Of a stretch of 64,000 nucleotides of DNA, positions 44,754 to 53,032 are shown one piece after another; the first letter of the stretch is position 1, and each line of letters starts with the position of its first letter. The stretch is from Microbulbifer sp. YPW16 (GTDB lineage: Bacteria > Pseudomonadota > Gammaproteobacteria > Pseudomonadales > Cellvibrionaceae): contig NZ_CP089928.1 of the NCBI RefSeq assembly GCF_021290385.1, forward strand, positions 1,844,501 through 1,908,500, written 5' to 3'. Position numbers and translations under genes: made by a program. The notes under the pieces are model-generated. The model was not told the DNA's origin and made no database searches. It was given only the letters and a program-made list of their open reading frames with translations.

Positions 44754-45515
44754 TTACGTAATTTTAATAGCCCGGTTTTCATCCGTTTTACCCAGGACAG
44801 CCGCAAACAGGTCTGGCTGCGAGCCACAAGACACGCTGACCACGCCGGTAAAATCCTGGCCCAACGGGATAAAGTCACCAGGCTTCAAATCCATTACTGA
44901 TTCACATGGAATATCACTGGCTTTGAAATATGCCCGGAGCAACGTATTCTGGGGACCCACCGCACTGTTTAACGGCTGGACGCCTTTGCTGGGTTCAGTT
45001 TTCACAGGCCCAAGCAGCCCCTTCCATATTCCACGTGTTAGCAGTACCGAGACCGGGATGCCGCGGACGTCCATTTCAAGTGCAACGCAACCGCTTCCAT
45101 ACCGGTTTACCGACTCGTCATGGTCGTCGACACTGATGCTTTCACCATCCGCATCAGGCACCATTCGGCGGCAGAAATCCTGGCACAGCCGTTGCAGTAT
45201 GTGATGCTCCAGTTCATCGCTCTCCAGCGACTCACCTTCAAAAAGTGAGGAAAACAGTTCGTGCCAGACCGCCGAATCACCAACAAAGATGATATTTTCA
45301 TCACCGAAGCGAATATTCCTGAAAATACGATAGTCATGGTAAAGGGACGACTCTGTGTAGAACTCGCACACATCCACAAGCTTCAGGGTATTTACGCCAT
45401 GCCACCATCCCGCCTCAAAGGCCTCGAGACGGGGCTCAAGTTCTGCGCGCAGTCGTTTTAGACGCTGGCTACCGACAAACTCGAAATCACGAATAACGTC
45501 TGTCACGATCGTCAC
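44754..45515 (-). CDS. fliM: FliM-like C-ring protein, short and without CheY- and FliG-binding features
   Basis: The 253-residue protein is about 80 residues shorter than motility FliM. The C-terminal SPOA domain is clear (CESVMDLKPGDFIPLGQDFTG). The N-terminal EIDALL-type CheY-binding segment is absent; the protein starts with a helix leading straight into the middle domain. Where FliM normally has F-G-G-x-G for FliG contact, this one has LFEGESLESDE. This architecture resembles SctQ of injectisomes more than a rotor switch protein. It would still hold FliN and the ATPase below the gate, but a chemotaxis switch function is unlikely. It overlaps flgE by 4 bp. Confidence 0.8.
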   Translation of the reverse strand: MTIVTDVIRDFEFVGSQRLKRLRAELEPRLEAFEAGWWHGVNTLKLVDVCEFYTESSLYHDYRIFRNIRFGDENIIFVGDSAVWHELFSSLFEGESLESDELEHHILQRLCQDFCRRMVPDADGESISVDDHDESVNRYGSGCVALEMDVRGIPVSVLLTRGIWKGLLGPVKTEPSKGVQPLNSAVGPQNTLLRAYFKASDIPCESVMDLKPGDFIPLGQDFTGVVSVSCGSQPDLFAAVLGKTDENRAIKIT

Positions 45516-46717
45516 TTGGATGCCTCCAGCAACTGCTGCATCATCTCGTTAACCGCTGTCAGCATCTGCGAGGATGCCTGGTAGCCGCGCTGAACCACGA
45601 CCATGTCCGTAAACTGCTGGGACAGCTCAACATTGGATGCCTCGAGTTTCTGCCCGAGTACCAGGCCATAGATATCCTGGTTTGGCTGCCCGATCTCGAT
45701 TGTTTGCTGTGGATTGGCCTCGAATAGCCCTTGGCCCAGCTGGGTAAGCGCCTGCTTGTCATGGATGTGTGCAAGAGCGATCTGCTGGCCCTGCTGGGTT
45801 TCCTCATTGCTGTAGTTTGCTTCCAGCACACCATCCTCATTGAAGGACAGTCCAAGCAGGGCTCCCTGCTGGTAGCCGTCATTATCCTCAAGCGCCAGGT
45901 CGGAGGCTGATGCGCCCGAGAAGGAGGTGGCAAAAGCGAATGACCCAACATCGCCAAAATTGAGGGTGATATTCTGGTTGGCCCGATCCTGGGGCTGGAA
46001 GTCGAACGACACCGTATTGAAGCCGTCGGCCGGGGACCCGTTATCCTGGAAGCGTATCTCCAGGTCCGATGCCACCAGGTTGTTATCAGCATCACGAACG
46101 TCTACAAACCAGCTCCTGGGTGTATTCGCGTTATTGTTGCGAAACGTCAGGGTCAGCACCTGTGTAGAGCCCAGCGAGTCGATCACCTCGACATCCGAAA
46201 TCACGTGCTGGGTTGAACCCAGTGACAGGTTGCCCAGGAAAGTGAGGTTTTCTGTTGGCCTTGCCGGCATGGTTTTCAAGCCATCAAGGCTCAGGGGCAC
46301 CAGGTTCCCGGCGTCATCGAGAGCCATCACCTTCGCTCCCGAAGGCGACACCAGGTAATCGTCGTTATCAAATGAAAATTGCCCAAACCTGGAGTAGAAA
46401 CGTTTGCCATCCTCTTCCAGGATAAAGAACCCTTCGCCATCGATCGCCAGGTCGGTGTCATTACCGGTATCCCGCAGGTCGCCCTGCGAAAAATTGATTG
46501 TGGTCTGGATAACCTCGGAACCTGCGCCGGTAATGCCATTCTCCAGGTATGGGCGGTCACCATCGGAGTACTGGTAGCCATAGTAAACATCGGCAAAGAC
46601 CGCCTGGTTACCCTTGTATCCTGGTGTATTCACATTGGCCACGTTCCCGCTGATAACGTCAAGGCCCTTACTGAACGTCTGCAAGCCTGCAAGGCTGGAA
46701 AAAACAGTACTCAACAT
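45512..46717 (-). CDS. flgE: Hook protein FlgE
   Basis: The 401-residue protein has the N-terminal flagellar rod/hook motif (LAGLQTFSKGLDVISGNVANVNTPGYK), a central D1/D2 region with IDGEGFFIL, and a C-terminal helix (SNVELSQQFTDMVVVQRGYQASSQML). The length is normal for FlgE. Its presence indicates that a real hook, not only a basal export gate, can be built outside the outer membrane. Hook-associated proteins FlgK and FlgL are not in the window. Confidence 0.93.
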   Translation of the reverse strand: MLSTVFSSLAGLQTFSKGLDVISGNVANVNTPGYKGNQAVFADVYYGYQYSDGDRPYLENGITGAGSEVIQTTINFSQGDLRDTGNDTDLAIDGEGFFILEEDGKRFYSRFGQFSFDNDDYLVSPSGAKVMALDDAGNLVPLSLDGLKTMPARPTENLTFLGNLSLGSTQHVISDVEVIDSLGSTQVLTLTFRNNNANTPRSWFVDVRDADNNLVASDLEIRFQDNGSPADGFNTVSFDFQPQDRANQNITLNFGDVGSFAFATSFSGASASDLALEDNDGYQQGALLGLSFNEDGVLEANYSNEETQQGQQIALAHIHDKQALTQLGQGLFEANPQQTIEIGQPNQDIYGLVLGQKLEASNVELSQQFTDMVVVQRGYQASSQMLTAVNEMMQQLLEASK

Positions 46718-46719
46718 AG

Positions 46720-47133
46720 TTAGCTACCTACTGCCTGTACCTGGGAAAGAGGGATGTCGGTCAAGAAACGGCCATCCGAGGTCTCAATGGTTAGAACTGG
46801 TGACCCGGAATTGAAATTTACGGAAATTACATCCCCCAGCTCCCGACTGGTTTCAGTTGCCACCTCGACCGTCCTGCTGAGGATGCCGATCGCCTGGTTT
46901 GCCGCTTCAATCTTGATCAGAGACTGGATACTCTCGTTAGTCTGGCGCGCCTGCTCCAGGCTGGTAAATTGCGCCAGCTGGGAAATAAACTCGGCATTAT
47001 CGATCGGCTCAAGCGGGTCCTGGTAGTTCAGCTGTGTCAGGAGGATGTTGAACAGGTCCTCCTGGTTCACAGTTGCAGTCTGTTGCTGCTGTGTGGAGGT
47101 AGAATTTACTGCCCCTAGCGTGCCTATATCCAT
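46720..47133 (-). CDS. flgD: Hook cap protein FlgD, short form
   Basis: The 137-residue protein carries the FlgD N-terminal signature (LFNILLTQLNYQDPLEPIDNAEFISQLAQFTSLEQ). Motility FlgD is usually 220-240 residues with Tudor- and Fn3-like domains; here only a short beta segment follows (VISVNFNSGSPVLTIETSDG). It should still act as the scaffold for FlgE polymerisation. It is 2 bp upstream of flgE. Confidence 0.9.
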   Translation of the reverse strand: MDIGTLGAVNSTSTQQQQTATVNQEDLFNILLTQLNYQDPLEPIDNAEFISQLAQFTSLEQARQTNESIQSLIKIEAANQAIGILSRTVEVATETSRELGDVISVNFNSGSPVLTIETSDGRFLTDIPLSQVQAVGS

Positions 47134-47156
47134 TTACTTGCCCACCTTTGTATTTA

Positions 47157-47750
47157 TTAAACTTTCTCGACCGCCCCGGCCACAGTTAACTGCCTGAGCA
47201 CCAGCCCGTTTTCCCGAAGCGCAGCCTTGACGTACTCAATGACTGCTTTCTTCTCGTTACCGTCCAGTTTTTTTCCGATCCAGATTGATACGCCCCCCTT
47301 ACTATCCACCACCAGGTGTCCCCTGAGACGTGCCAGATAGGTTTGGAGACCGGAAGCCCGCGGTAAATTGGGCGTGCCCAACCGGCTCAGCGTACTTTGC
47401 ACCAAACGCTGCCCCTCAGGGCGGGAACCGAGCGCACCAAGCTGTTTATAGGCACCAATTGCCATCTTCTCCCCCGGTGAGGGCAGGCCATGCCCCTGCC
47501 GGGCCAGCGGCCCGGGCTGCCGCGCCAGCTCCGCCACCTTGCCCGCTGGGGCCGGGGGTCGATGGCGACCAGTTGTTGCCGCCACCTCCGTCTTATCAGC
47601 TGTGCGGTTTTCGACACCGCCCCTGGAGTCCCCACCGGAATAACGTGACTGCTGTTGCAGGAACTCTTTTTCCCAGCCAAGATCCCTTTTGTTCGACCCC
47701 AGGTTGGCGCCCGCAACGTTAGCCGTAGTTGGCAAATCAACGACCTTCAT
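47157..47750 (-). CDS. fliK: FliK-like hook/needle length control protein
   Basis: The 197-residue protein is called mainly by its place between fliJ and flgD. The N-terminal half is disordered and rich in G, A, R and P, as in secreted rulers. The C-terminal 60 residues (GHLVVDSKGGVSIWIGKKLDGNEKKAVIEYVKAALRENGL) resemble the compact substrate-specificity domain of FliK and SctP in pattern. It is about half the length of typical FliK, which would predict a short hook if it acts as a ruler. It overlaps fliJ by 14 bp. Confidence 0.55.
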   Translation of the reverse strand: MKVVDLPTTANVAGANLGSNKRDLGWEKEFLQQQSRYSGGDSRGGVENRTADKTEVAATTGRHRPPAPAGKVAELARQPGPLARQGHGLPSPGEKMAIGAYKQLGALGSRPEGQRLVQSTLSRLGTPNLPRASGLQTYLARLRGHLVVDSKGGVSIWIGKKLDGNEKKAVIEYVKAALRENGLVLRQLTVAGAVEKV

Positions 47751-48192
47751 AGGCAGCCCACTTTGTCAGGATGTGCTCTTCACAGAGACGATCACGCCGT
47801 CTTTCATTACGTCGTCCAATATCCCTTCTCAATTCTGCGATTCGCTCTTCATATCGCTTACATTTTCCATCGCGAGCCTGAACCGAGGCCTTTAGTGAGT
47901 CAGCGCGTTCACGCAATTCCTTCAACTGGGTACGAAGCTGTACCTGGCGGGCCTCGAAATACACAACTCTTTCCCGTATCAGGGATAGCTGTTCTAGCTT
48001 GAACGTCGTCAGGTCGTCCCTGAGTATCGCCCGATACGCCAACTCGGCAGCGGAGATGTCCTTCCCTGCCTGGGCATCCTCCGCCACCAACCGGTCTATA
48101 GAGGAATTTAACTCTGCAATATCTGCCATGATCTGCCCGATCTCCGCGCGACTGATTTTCAGCAGACTATTCAGCTGGGCCAGTTCACTCAT
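47737..48192 (-). CDS. fliJ: FliJ-like export ATPase stalk protein
   Basis: The 151-residue protein is almost entirely charged coiled coil (LIRERVVYFEARQVQLRTQLKELRERADSL), as expected of FliJ/SctO, the central stalk of the FliI hexamer. Size and position directly after fliI fit. It overlaps fliI by 4 bp. Confidence 0.8.
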   Translation of the reverse strand: MSELAQLNSLLKISRAEIGQIMADIAELNSSIDRLVAEDAQAGKDISAAELAYRAILRDDLTTFKLEQLSLIRERVVYFEARQVQLRTQLKELRERADSLKASVQARDGKCKRYEERIAELRRDIGRRNERRRDRLCEEHILTKWAAYEGR

Positions 48193-49496
48193 GCTTCACC
48201 CATGATCTTGGCCATCTGCAGGTAAACGCCGGCACGATCCATATCTGCACTTCCATCCTGCCGGAAAAGCGCATACAGCTTTGGCACCTGATCGAGTGCC
48301 TGGTCAACCTCGGCATTCTGCCCTTCCTGGTAGGCGCCCAAGCCGATTAATTCTTTCCCCTCAATATATGCCTTGATAAGACTCCGTGATTTTCTACAAA
48401 GCTGCTGCTCACGTGGGGACTGAAGCTTTCCTGCCAGTCGGCTGATACTTGAGAGATAGTCAATCGCAGGATATCGCCCTTCATTCGCAATTGAGCGATT
48501 AAGCACGATATGGCCATCCAGTATGGCTCGGGCACACTCAGCCACCGGATCCTCAGCCTCCTCGTTTTCGACCAGCAAGGTGTACACCCCAGTGATACTT
48601 CCGGCACCCTCTTTCTTGCCGGCGCGCTCTACCAGTTCAGGAAGCAAGGCAAACACCGAGGGGGTGTAACCCCTGGCAGTGGGGGGCTCACCGACTGCCA
48701 GGCCGACTTCCCGTTGCGCCATTGCCAGCCTTGTCAGCGAATCCATAGCGAGGAATACCCGCTTACCCTGATCGCGAAAGAACTCACAGATAGCCATCGC
48801 CGTAAAAGCCGCATTCACCCGCATAACTGCCGGCTCATCCGCAGTCGCGGCAATAATTACCGTTCTCTGGCGCTGTTCGGGAGTAATAACCTCCTCGAGG
48901 AAATCCTTGACCTCCCTGCCGCGCTCCCCAATCAGGGCAATTACCGTAATGTCAGCATCTACACCACTGGTTAGCATACCCAGGAGAGAGGACTTCCCTA
49001 CACCTGCTCCGGCGAAGACACCAATCCTCTGGCCCTCACCGATCGTGAGCATACTGTCAACGGCCTTGACCCCGGTCTCCAGCACGGTATTGATACGGCC
49101 CCGATCCATAGGCGACAAAGAACCGGCCCGAAGCGGCCTGCTTGAGCCTTTACTAACGGGCTGCCCACTGTCTATAGGTCTCGCCATTCCATCAAGTACA
49201 CGGCCAAGCATGGCATCGCTGACAGGGACCTGGAGAACAGAGTGCGTTCTCCTGACAAAACAGCCAGGGGTTAGCCCCGTAAGATCCCCATAGGGCAGAA
49301 GGACGACCTTGCCATCCCGAAACCCCTTTACCTCCGCATCCAGGCTATGGCCCCGGCTACTGGAGATAGTGCATACCTCGCCGTAAAAGGCATCCCGGAC
49401 TTTTGCCTTGACACTGAGGCCCACAAACTCCTCAACCTTGCCGTATGACTCGAGCAAGTTTGCGGATTGAATCCGGAGGTTGAGTTCCTCAAGCAT
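48189..49496 (-). CDS. fliI: Type III export ATPase FliI
   Basis: The 435-residue F1-like ATPase has Walker A GAGVGKS (residues 163-169), the Walker B region VFLAMDSLTRLAMAQREVGLA, and PPTARGYTPSVFALLPELVERAG. It energises unfolding and loading of substrates at the export gate. Length is normal and all catalytic motifs are present, so the secretion function should be intact. It overlaps fliH by 8 bp. Confidence 0.96.
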   Translation of the reverse strand: MLEELNLRIQSANLLESYGKVEEFVGLSVKAKVRDAFYGEVCTISSSRGHSLDAEVKGFRDGKVVLLPYGDLTGLTPGCFVRRTHSVLQVPVSDAMLGRVLDGMARPIDSGQPVSKGSSRPLRAGSLSPMDRGRINTVLETGVKAVDSMLTIGEGQRIGVFAGAGVGKSSLLGMLTSGVDADITVIALIGERGREVKDFLEEVITPEQRQRTVIIAATADEPAVMRVNAAFTAMAICEFFRDQGKRVFLAMDSLTRLAMAQREVGLAVGEPPTARGYTPSVFALLPELVERAGKKEGAGSITGVYTLLVENEEAEDPVAECARAILDGHIVLNRSIANEGRYPAIDYLSSISRLAGKLQSPREQQLCRKSRSLIKAYIEGKELIGLGAYQEGQNAEVDQALDQVPKLYALFRQDGSADMDRAGVYLQMAKIMGEA

Positions 49497-50220
49497 TGCG
49501 CGAGCCCAGATAGTCAGAGATCAGCTGGTGGACCTTGCGAACCTGGGACTCATAGCCGGCATCGACTACTTCATCCTCAACGTCAACCAGGATTCCAAAG
49601 GGCTCCAGCTCAGGCTTGCAGCTGATAGATGCGAGCTGGGAAACCCGTTCGAAGGTCGCACGGCTCCTCGAGAGCGCACTATGGAGTTTCTCTCCCAGGA
49701 TAACCTCCGCTCTACCTCGACTGCGAAGCTCCTCAACAACTTTGCAGATGCTGTCAGCCAGGTAATTCGGGTTGATTCGGCTCTCTCCAATGATCCTGGC
49801 TACCGATACGGCAACGGTATCGGCAATATTCTGCTGAATAAACTGGCGCTCTTCTTGCATCGCGGAGGAAACCAGCTGCATCAATTCCTCCAGCCCCCTG
49901 CCATGGCGAGACTCAATCTCCTGGATCTTGTCTTCATAGGCTTTCACACCATCTGCACGACCTCTTTCCATCGCCGCCTGGTAAGCATCCTCATCGGCTC
50001 TTGCAAGAGATTCCTGGAGCTGCTCTGCCGCGGCCCTACTCCGGGCCAGCTCTTCACGCAAGCGCAAAATTTCTGCATCCATCTGGTGCATGCGCGACTT
50101 TATCTCTTCCATGTTCTCCGCAGGAGGGGCAACAGACTCAGCTGATGCTGTTTCTGGTGCATGAGTAACATCTCCCTCGGACAGGGCACCAAGAAGCTTT
50201 CTCTTAACGCTGGTTGGCAT
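49489..50220 (-). CDS. fliH: FliH-like ATPase regulator
   Basis: The 243-residue protein has a long N-terminal coiled coil (DAEILRLREELARSRAAAEQLQESLARADEDAYQ) and a C-terminal domain with ISCKPELEPFGILVDVEDEVVDAGYESQVRKV, similar to the F1-delta-like end of FliH/SctL. It links FliI to the C-ring and holds it inactive until substrate arrives. Length and position are normal. The start overlaps the upstream short gene by 17 bp. Confidence 0.85.
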   Translation of the reverse strand: MPTSVKRKLLGALSEGDVTHAPETASAESVAPPAENMEEIKSRMHQMDAEILRLREELARSRAAAEQLQESLARADEDAYQAAMERGRADGVKAYEDKIQEIESRHGRGLEELMQLVSSAMQEERQFIQQNIADTVAVSVARIIGESRINPNYLADSICKVVEELRSRGRAEVILGEKLHSALSRSRATFERVSQLASISCKPELEPFGILVDVEDEVVDAGYESQVRKVHQLISDYLGSRNA

Positions 50221-50569
50221 TCTTCACCTCATTGGAGGAGCGACAGTAGTCCTGCAGCGCTTTTCCAAGGGCTTCTGGAAAAGCCTGGTCATCGCCTGCC
50301 AGGAGCCTGTCCACACGACGGATAAGTGCCGCGGAGCCACCTGGCAACTGCTCGGCCACCATAGACGACCTGCTGAAGTCTACCGGTAACATGGGCTTTC
50401 CGTGCTCTGGCTTATCGTCAGCTGCGGCCTTAAATTTGGCGAAATAGCTCTCAAGGATCTCCCTGCGTGATTCCGGTAGGCCGGATAGCATTTTCTCGCG
50501 CTTTCTTCGAGGCAGGAGAAAGATATCTATCGCCAATTGCTTCTCATCTATCACTGTATTCCACCACAT
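50204..50569 (-). CDS. Small protein in the fliG position, not a functional FliG
   Basis: The 121-residue protein lies exactly where fliG is found in fliF-fliG-fliH-fliI clusters and overlaps both neighbours (26 bp with fliF, 17 bp with fliH). Full FliG is about 330 residues with three armadillo-like domains and a charged torque helix; none of this fits here. The sequence is helical (LLPRRKREKMLSGLPESRREILESYFAKFK and GGSAALIRRVDRLLAGDDQAF) and could be a vestige or a replacement adaptor joining FliF to the short FliM, similar in role to SctK/SctD adaptors. The start ATG at 50569 is the only good one. Family not recognised. Confidence 0.7.
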   Translation of the reverse strand: MWWNTVIDEKQLAIDIFLLPRRKREKMLSGLPESRREILESYFAKFKAAADDKPEHGKPMLPVDFSRSSMVAEQLPGGSAALIRRVDRLLAGDDQAFPEALGKALQDYCRSSNEVKNANQR

Positions 50570-51881
50570 TACTGGGGAGCTCAGCCCATTGCTGAAGCTG
50601 CCTAGAAACCCTGCGTACCCTGGAACGCTCTGTAATCATCCTGCCTGCCATAAGGATGGCACCAAGACCCAGCAACAGTGCGATTGCGATCAGGATATAC
50701 TGTGAGGGAACCGCGAGAGAGGGTTCCGGCCGGTCCTGTTCAGGGGCCTCTGGTAGCGGTTGTTGATTGTATTTATCAAATGCTTTTTTGAGTGCAATGT
50801 TGTTCCTGATCACGGTAACTGTGTCACCGCGGTCCGGCTTCATACCCAGAACCGAAGAGACAAGATCCCGGACGTCATCCGTCTTCACACCCTCAAGCCC
50901 TGTATCGATGACTACCCCTACACTCACCCGCGCGATGTCGTATCCCGCGTACTCGGTATTACTGATTTCCCGGCCATACTCGTAACTGACCTCCCTGGAC
51001 TTGTCACGGCTGCCCTGATCCTCGCCCGCCCCGCGGCTTTCGGTCTCCCTGATCTTCTTTATTCCGGCACCGTCCCCTGGCGATATCAACCGCTCTGTCT
51101 GGACAGTCCGATTATTCATCACTAGAGATACGTCGACATGGGCAACATAGCTGGACGGCCCAAGGCTTCCGTCCAGAATATTCGACAGTTTGCCCTGCAA
51201 ATACTTTTCGGTACGGATCTTCTCGCGTAGCTGGCCGCCAACCACACCATCCCCGCTAGACACTCCGCCCTCAAGTACCCGGCCTGACTGATCAACAATG
51301 GAGATATCCTGGGGCAATATCTTGGGAACCGAGGACTCAACCAGCTTCTTGATGCCTGCCACCTGGGAAGCACTGATTTCCTTTCCGGGATCGAGATATA
51401 CCGTAATTGAGGCCGATACTTTCTCCTCGTCTTCAGAGAAGAGCTTCTTTTCCGGGAGCACAAGATGAACACGGGCATGCCGGATATCATCTAGAGAACC
51501 GATTGTCCTGGATAGCTCACCCTCCAATGCCCTCTGGTAGTTCACCCTCTGGGCAAAATCGGTGATGCCGAAATCTGACTCATTGAACAGTTCGAAACCA
51601 ATGATTTCACGAAAGGCATTGCCACTGTTCATTACGGTCTCCTTCGCACGAGACAGGTCCGCCTTGGCCACACTGATTGTGCCCTGGGCCCTGTCAATAC
51701 TGTGCTCTATCGACCGTACGCTCAACTCGGCGGAAACCTTATCCACCTCCTCTGGGGCGAGCTCCCTGAACAGAACCTCTTCACCGGAGGAAAGTATCCA
51801 GTACGAGGCAACCACCAGGAATACCACGATCAATGCGATGCCGCCAAACAGTAGCGGCTTTCCCTCTAAAAACTTCATCAA
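50544..51881 (-). CDS. fliF: MS-ring protein FliF, with short cytoplasmic tail
   Basis: The 445-residue protein has a first membrane segment at about residues 12-31, the YscJ/FliF ring-building domains (LFRELAPEEVDKVSAELSVRS, VNYQRALEGELSRTIGSLDDIRHARVHLVLPEK), the collar region and a second membrane segment at about 395-415. Only about 30 residues follow the second segment, against roughly 90-100 in motility FliF, whose tail ends in the FliG-binding helix. That fits with the missing FliG. The ring itself should assemble around the export gate. Confidence 0.93.
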   Translation of the reverse strand: MMKFLEGKPLLFGGIALIVVFLVVASYWILSSGEEVLFRELAPEEVDKVSAELSVRSIEHSIDRAQGTISVAKADLSRAKETVMNSGNAFREIIGFELFNESDFGITDFAQRVNYQRALEGELSRTIGSLDDIRHARVHLVLPEKKLFSEDEEKVSASITVYLDPGKEISASQVAGIKKLVESSVPKILPQDISIVDQSGRVLEGGVSSGDGVVGGQLREKIRTEKYLQGKLSNILDGSLGPSSYVAHVDVSLVMNNRTVQTERLISPGDGAGIKKIRETESRGAGEDQGSRDKSREVSYEYGREISNTEYAGYDIARVSVGVVIDTGLEGVKTDDVRDLVSSVLGMKPDRGDTVTVIRNNIALKKAFDKYNQQPLPEAPEQDRPEPSLAVPSQYILIAIALLLGLGAILMAGRMITERSRVRRVSRQLQQWAELPSNVVEYSDR

Positions 51882-51901
51882 TAACCCCTATAAATGCAGG
51901 C

Positions 51902-52192
51902 TTAAACCTGCATTCGCATAATTTCCTGGTAACCCTCGAGCACCTTGTTACGAACTTGTAACGTCAACTGAAACGCTGTGCGACTCTTTTCCAGCTCGAA
52001 CATAACATCATGGACGTTCTCTGCCTTACCCAACGCCAGATCCTCCAGGGCCGCCTCGGATTTCTGTATCTGGTTATCGAGGTCACCCAGTTGCTGGGTA
52101 AACCAGGATGAAAAGTTTTCAGATTCAGAATGCTGCAGCCTTGAGGGGACAAGTGATTCAATGCCGATTTCACTGATCGGTTCTATCGCCAT
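51902..52192 (-). CDS. fliE: FliE, MS-ring to rod junction protein
   Basis: The 96-residue protein has the FliE C-terminal signature (AEDVHDVMFELEKSRTAFQLTLQVRNKVLEGYQEIMRMQV type, here starting GKAENVHDVM). It connects the export gate and MS ring to the proximal rod and is itself a type III substrate. Size is normal. It lies between flgC and fliF as in classical clusters. Confidence 0.93.
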   Translation of the reverse strand: MAIEPISEIGIESLVPSRLQHSESENFSSWFTQQLGDLDNQIQKSEAALEDLALGKAENVHDVMFELEKSRTAFQLTLQVRNKVLEGYQEIMRMQV

Positions 52193-52196
52193 AGTT

Positions 52197-52631
52197 TTAG
52201 CTTCCTATTTCCAATGCCTGCTGGACCATGGCCTTATAGGCGTTTACCGCCTTTACATTGGCCTCATAGGCCCGCACAGAGCGCATCATCGACATCATCT
52301 CCGTAAGCAGGTCAACATTTGAGTACTTCACGAAACCATCCTTATCCGCGTGAGGGTGAGCCGGTTCATAGCTGACCCGGTGCTGCTCTGTGCTCTGGAG
52401 AATCATGGCTTGCTCAACACCGTATGCCGGAACCTGTCCGGCCGCATCAAGCTCCCTGGAGAAGGATGACGCTGATGCCGCAGTAGAAACCAGGCTCTTT
52501 GCACTGTATGGCGCCTCACTCGCCGGCAGCGTTTTATTCGCATTTGCGAGATTGGTCGCGACAAGCTCAAGACGTGACTTCTCAATGCTCATGCCTGAAG
52601 CACTGATATCAAAAACTGCCAGATAGCTCAT
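52197..52631 (-). CDS. flgC: Proximal rod protein FlgC
   Basis: I choose the ATG at 52631 (MSYLAVFDISASGMSIEKSR), one base after the flgB stop codon and preceded by AGGCGAAG; a GTG at 52649 would add six residues before the conserved N-terminus. The product of 144 residues shows the rod signature A-T-N-L-A-N-A-N and the C-terminal EMMSMMRSVRAYEANVKAVNAYKAM helix. It polymerises in the periplasmic rod. Confidence 0.95.
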   Translation of the reverse strand: MSYLAVFDISASGMSIEKSRLELVATNLANANKTLPASEAPYSAKSLVSTAASASSFSRELDAAGQVPAYGVEQAMILQSTEQHRVSYEPAHPHADKDGFVKYSNVDLLTEMMSMMRSVRAYEANVKAVNAYKAMVQQALEIGS

Positions 52632-52632
52632 T

Positions 52633-53019
52633 TTACTTCGCCTGCTCACCGTTAATGGCCATCTTCACCAGGCCACCATATTTTCCCAACGCCTTAAGTA
52701 ATGTCTGGTATTGGACTACCGCCTGGTTCAAACGAACCATCTCCATATCCAGAGACACTTCAGAATTCTGTGTCAGGGTATATTCCCTTGAGCCGACTGC
52801 CCCCTTGACCGCATTCAGCTCATTGACCGATGACTCTCCCTTGCCAAGCAGGATGGCCTCCGCGTCCTGGTAGAGCCTGGTAAAATCCACGGCCATAGGG
52901 CTGTATCCACGACTATTCACATTTGCGATATTGTTGGCAGATAAGCGTTGGGACTGCAGATTGGCATCCAACATTACCTTTACCAGCGCAGATGTTGAGC
53001 CTGATAACTCATCTATCAT
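52633..53019 (-). CDS. flgB: Proximal rod protein FlgB
   Basis: The 128-residue protein has the rod N-terminal motif (ANLQSQRLSANNIANVNSRGYSPMAVDF) and a C-terminal helix (MEMVRLNQAVVQYQTLLKALGKYGGLV). The order flgB-flgC-fliE-fliF in transcription is the ancestral one. It is directly followed by flgC. Confidence 0.94.
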   Translation of the reverse strand: MIDELSGSTSALVKVMLDANLQSQRLSANNIANVNSRGYSPMAVDFTRLYQDAEAILLGKGESSVNELNAVKGAVGSREYTLTQNSEVSLDMEMVRLNQAVVQYQTLLKALGKYGGLVKMAINGEQAK

Positions 53020-53032
53020 TTTTCTAACTCCC

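Noticed and set aside
44665-50145. Plus-strand frames within the flagellar block (for example 44665-45204 and 49480-50145)
   Set aside because: They lie opposite well-supported fliM, fliH and neighbours and encode no recognisable protein.
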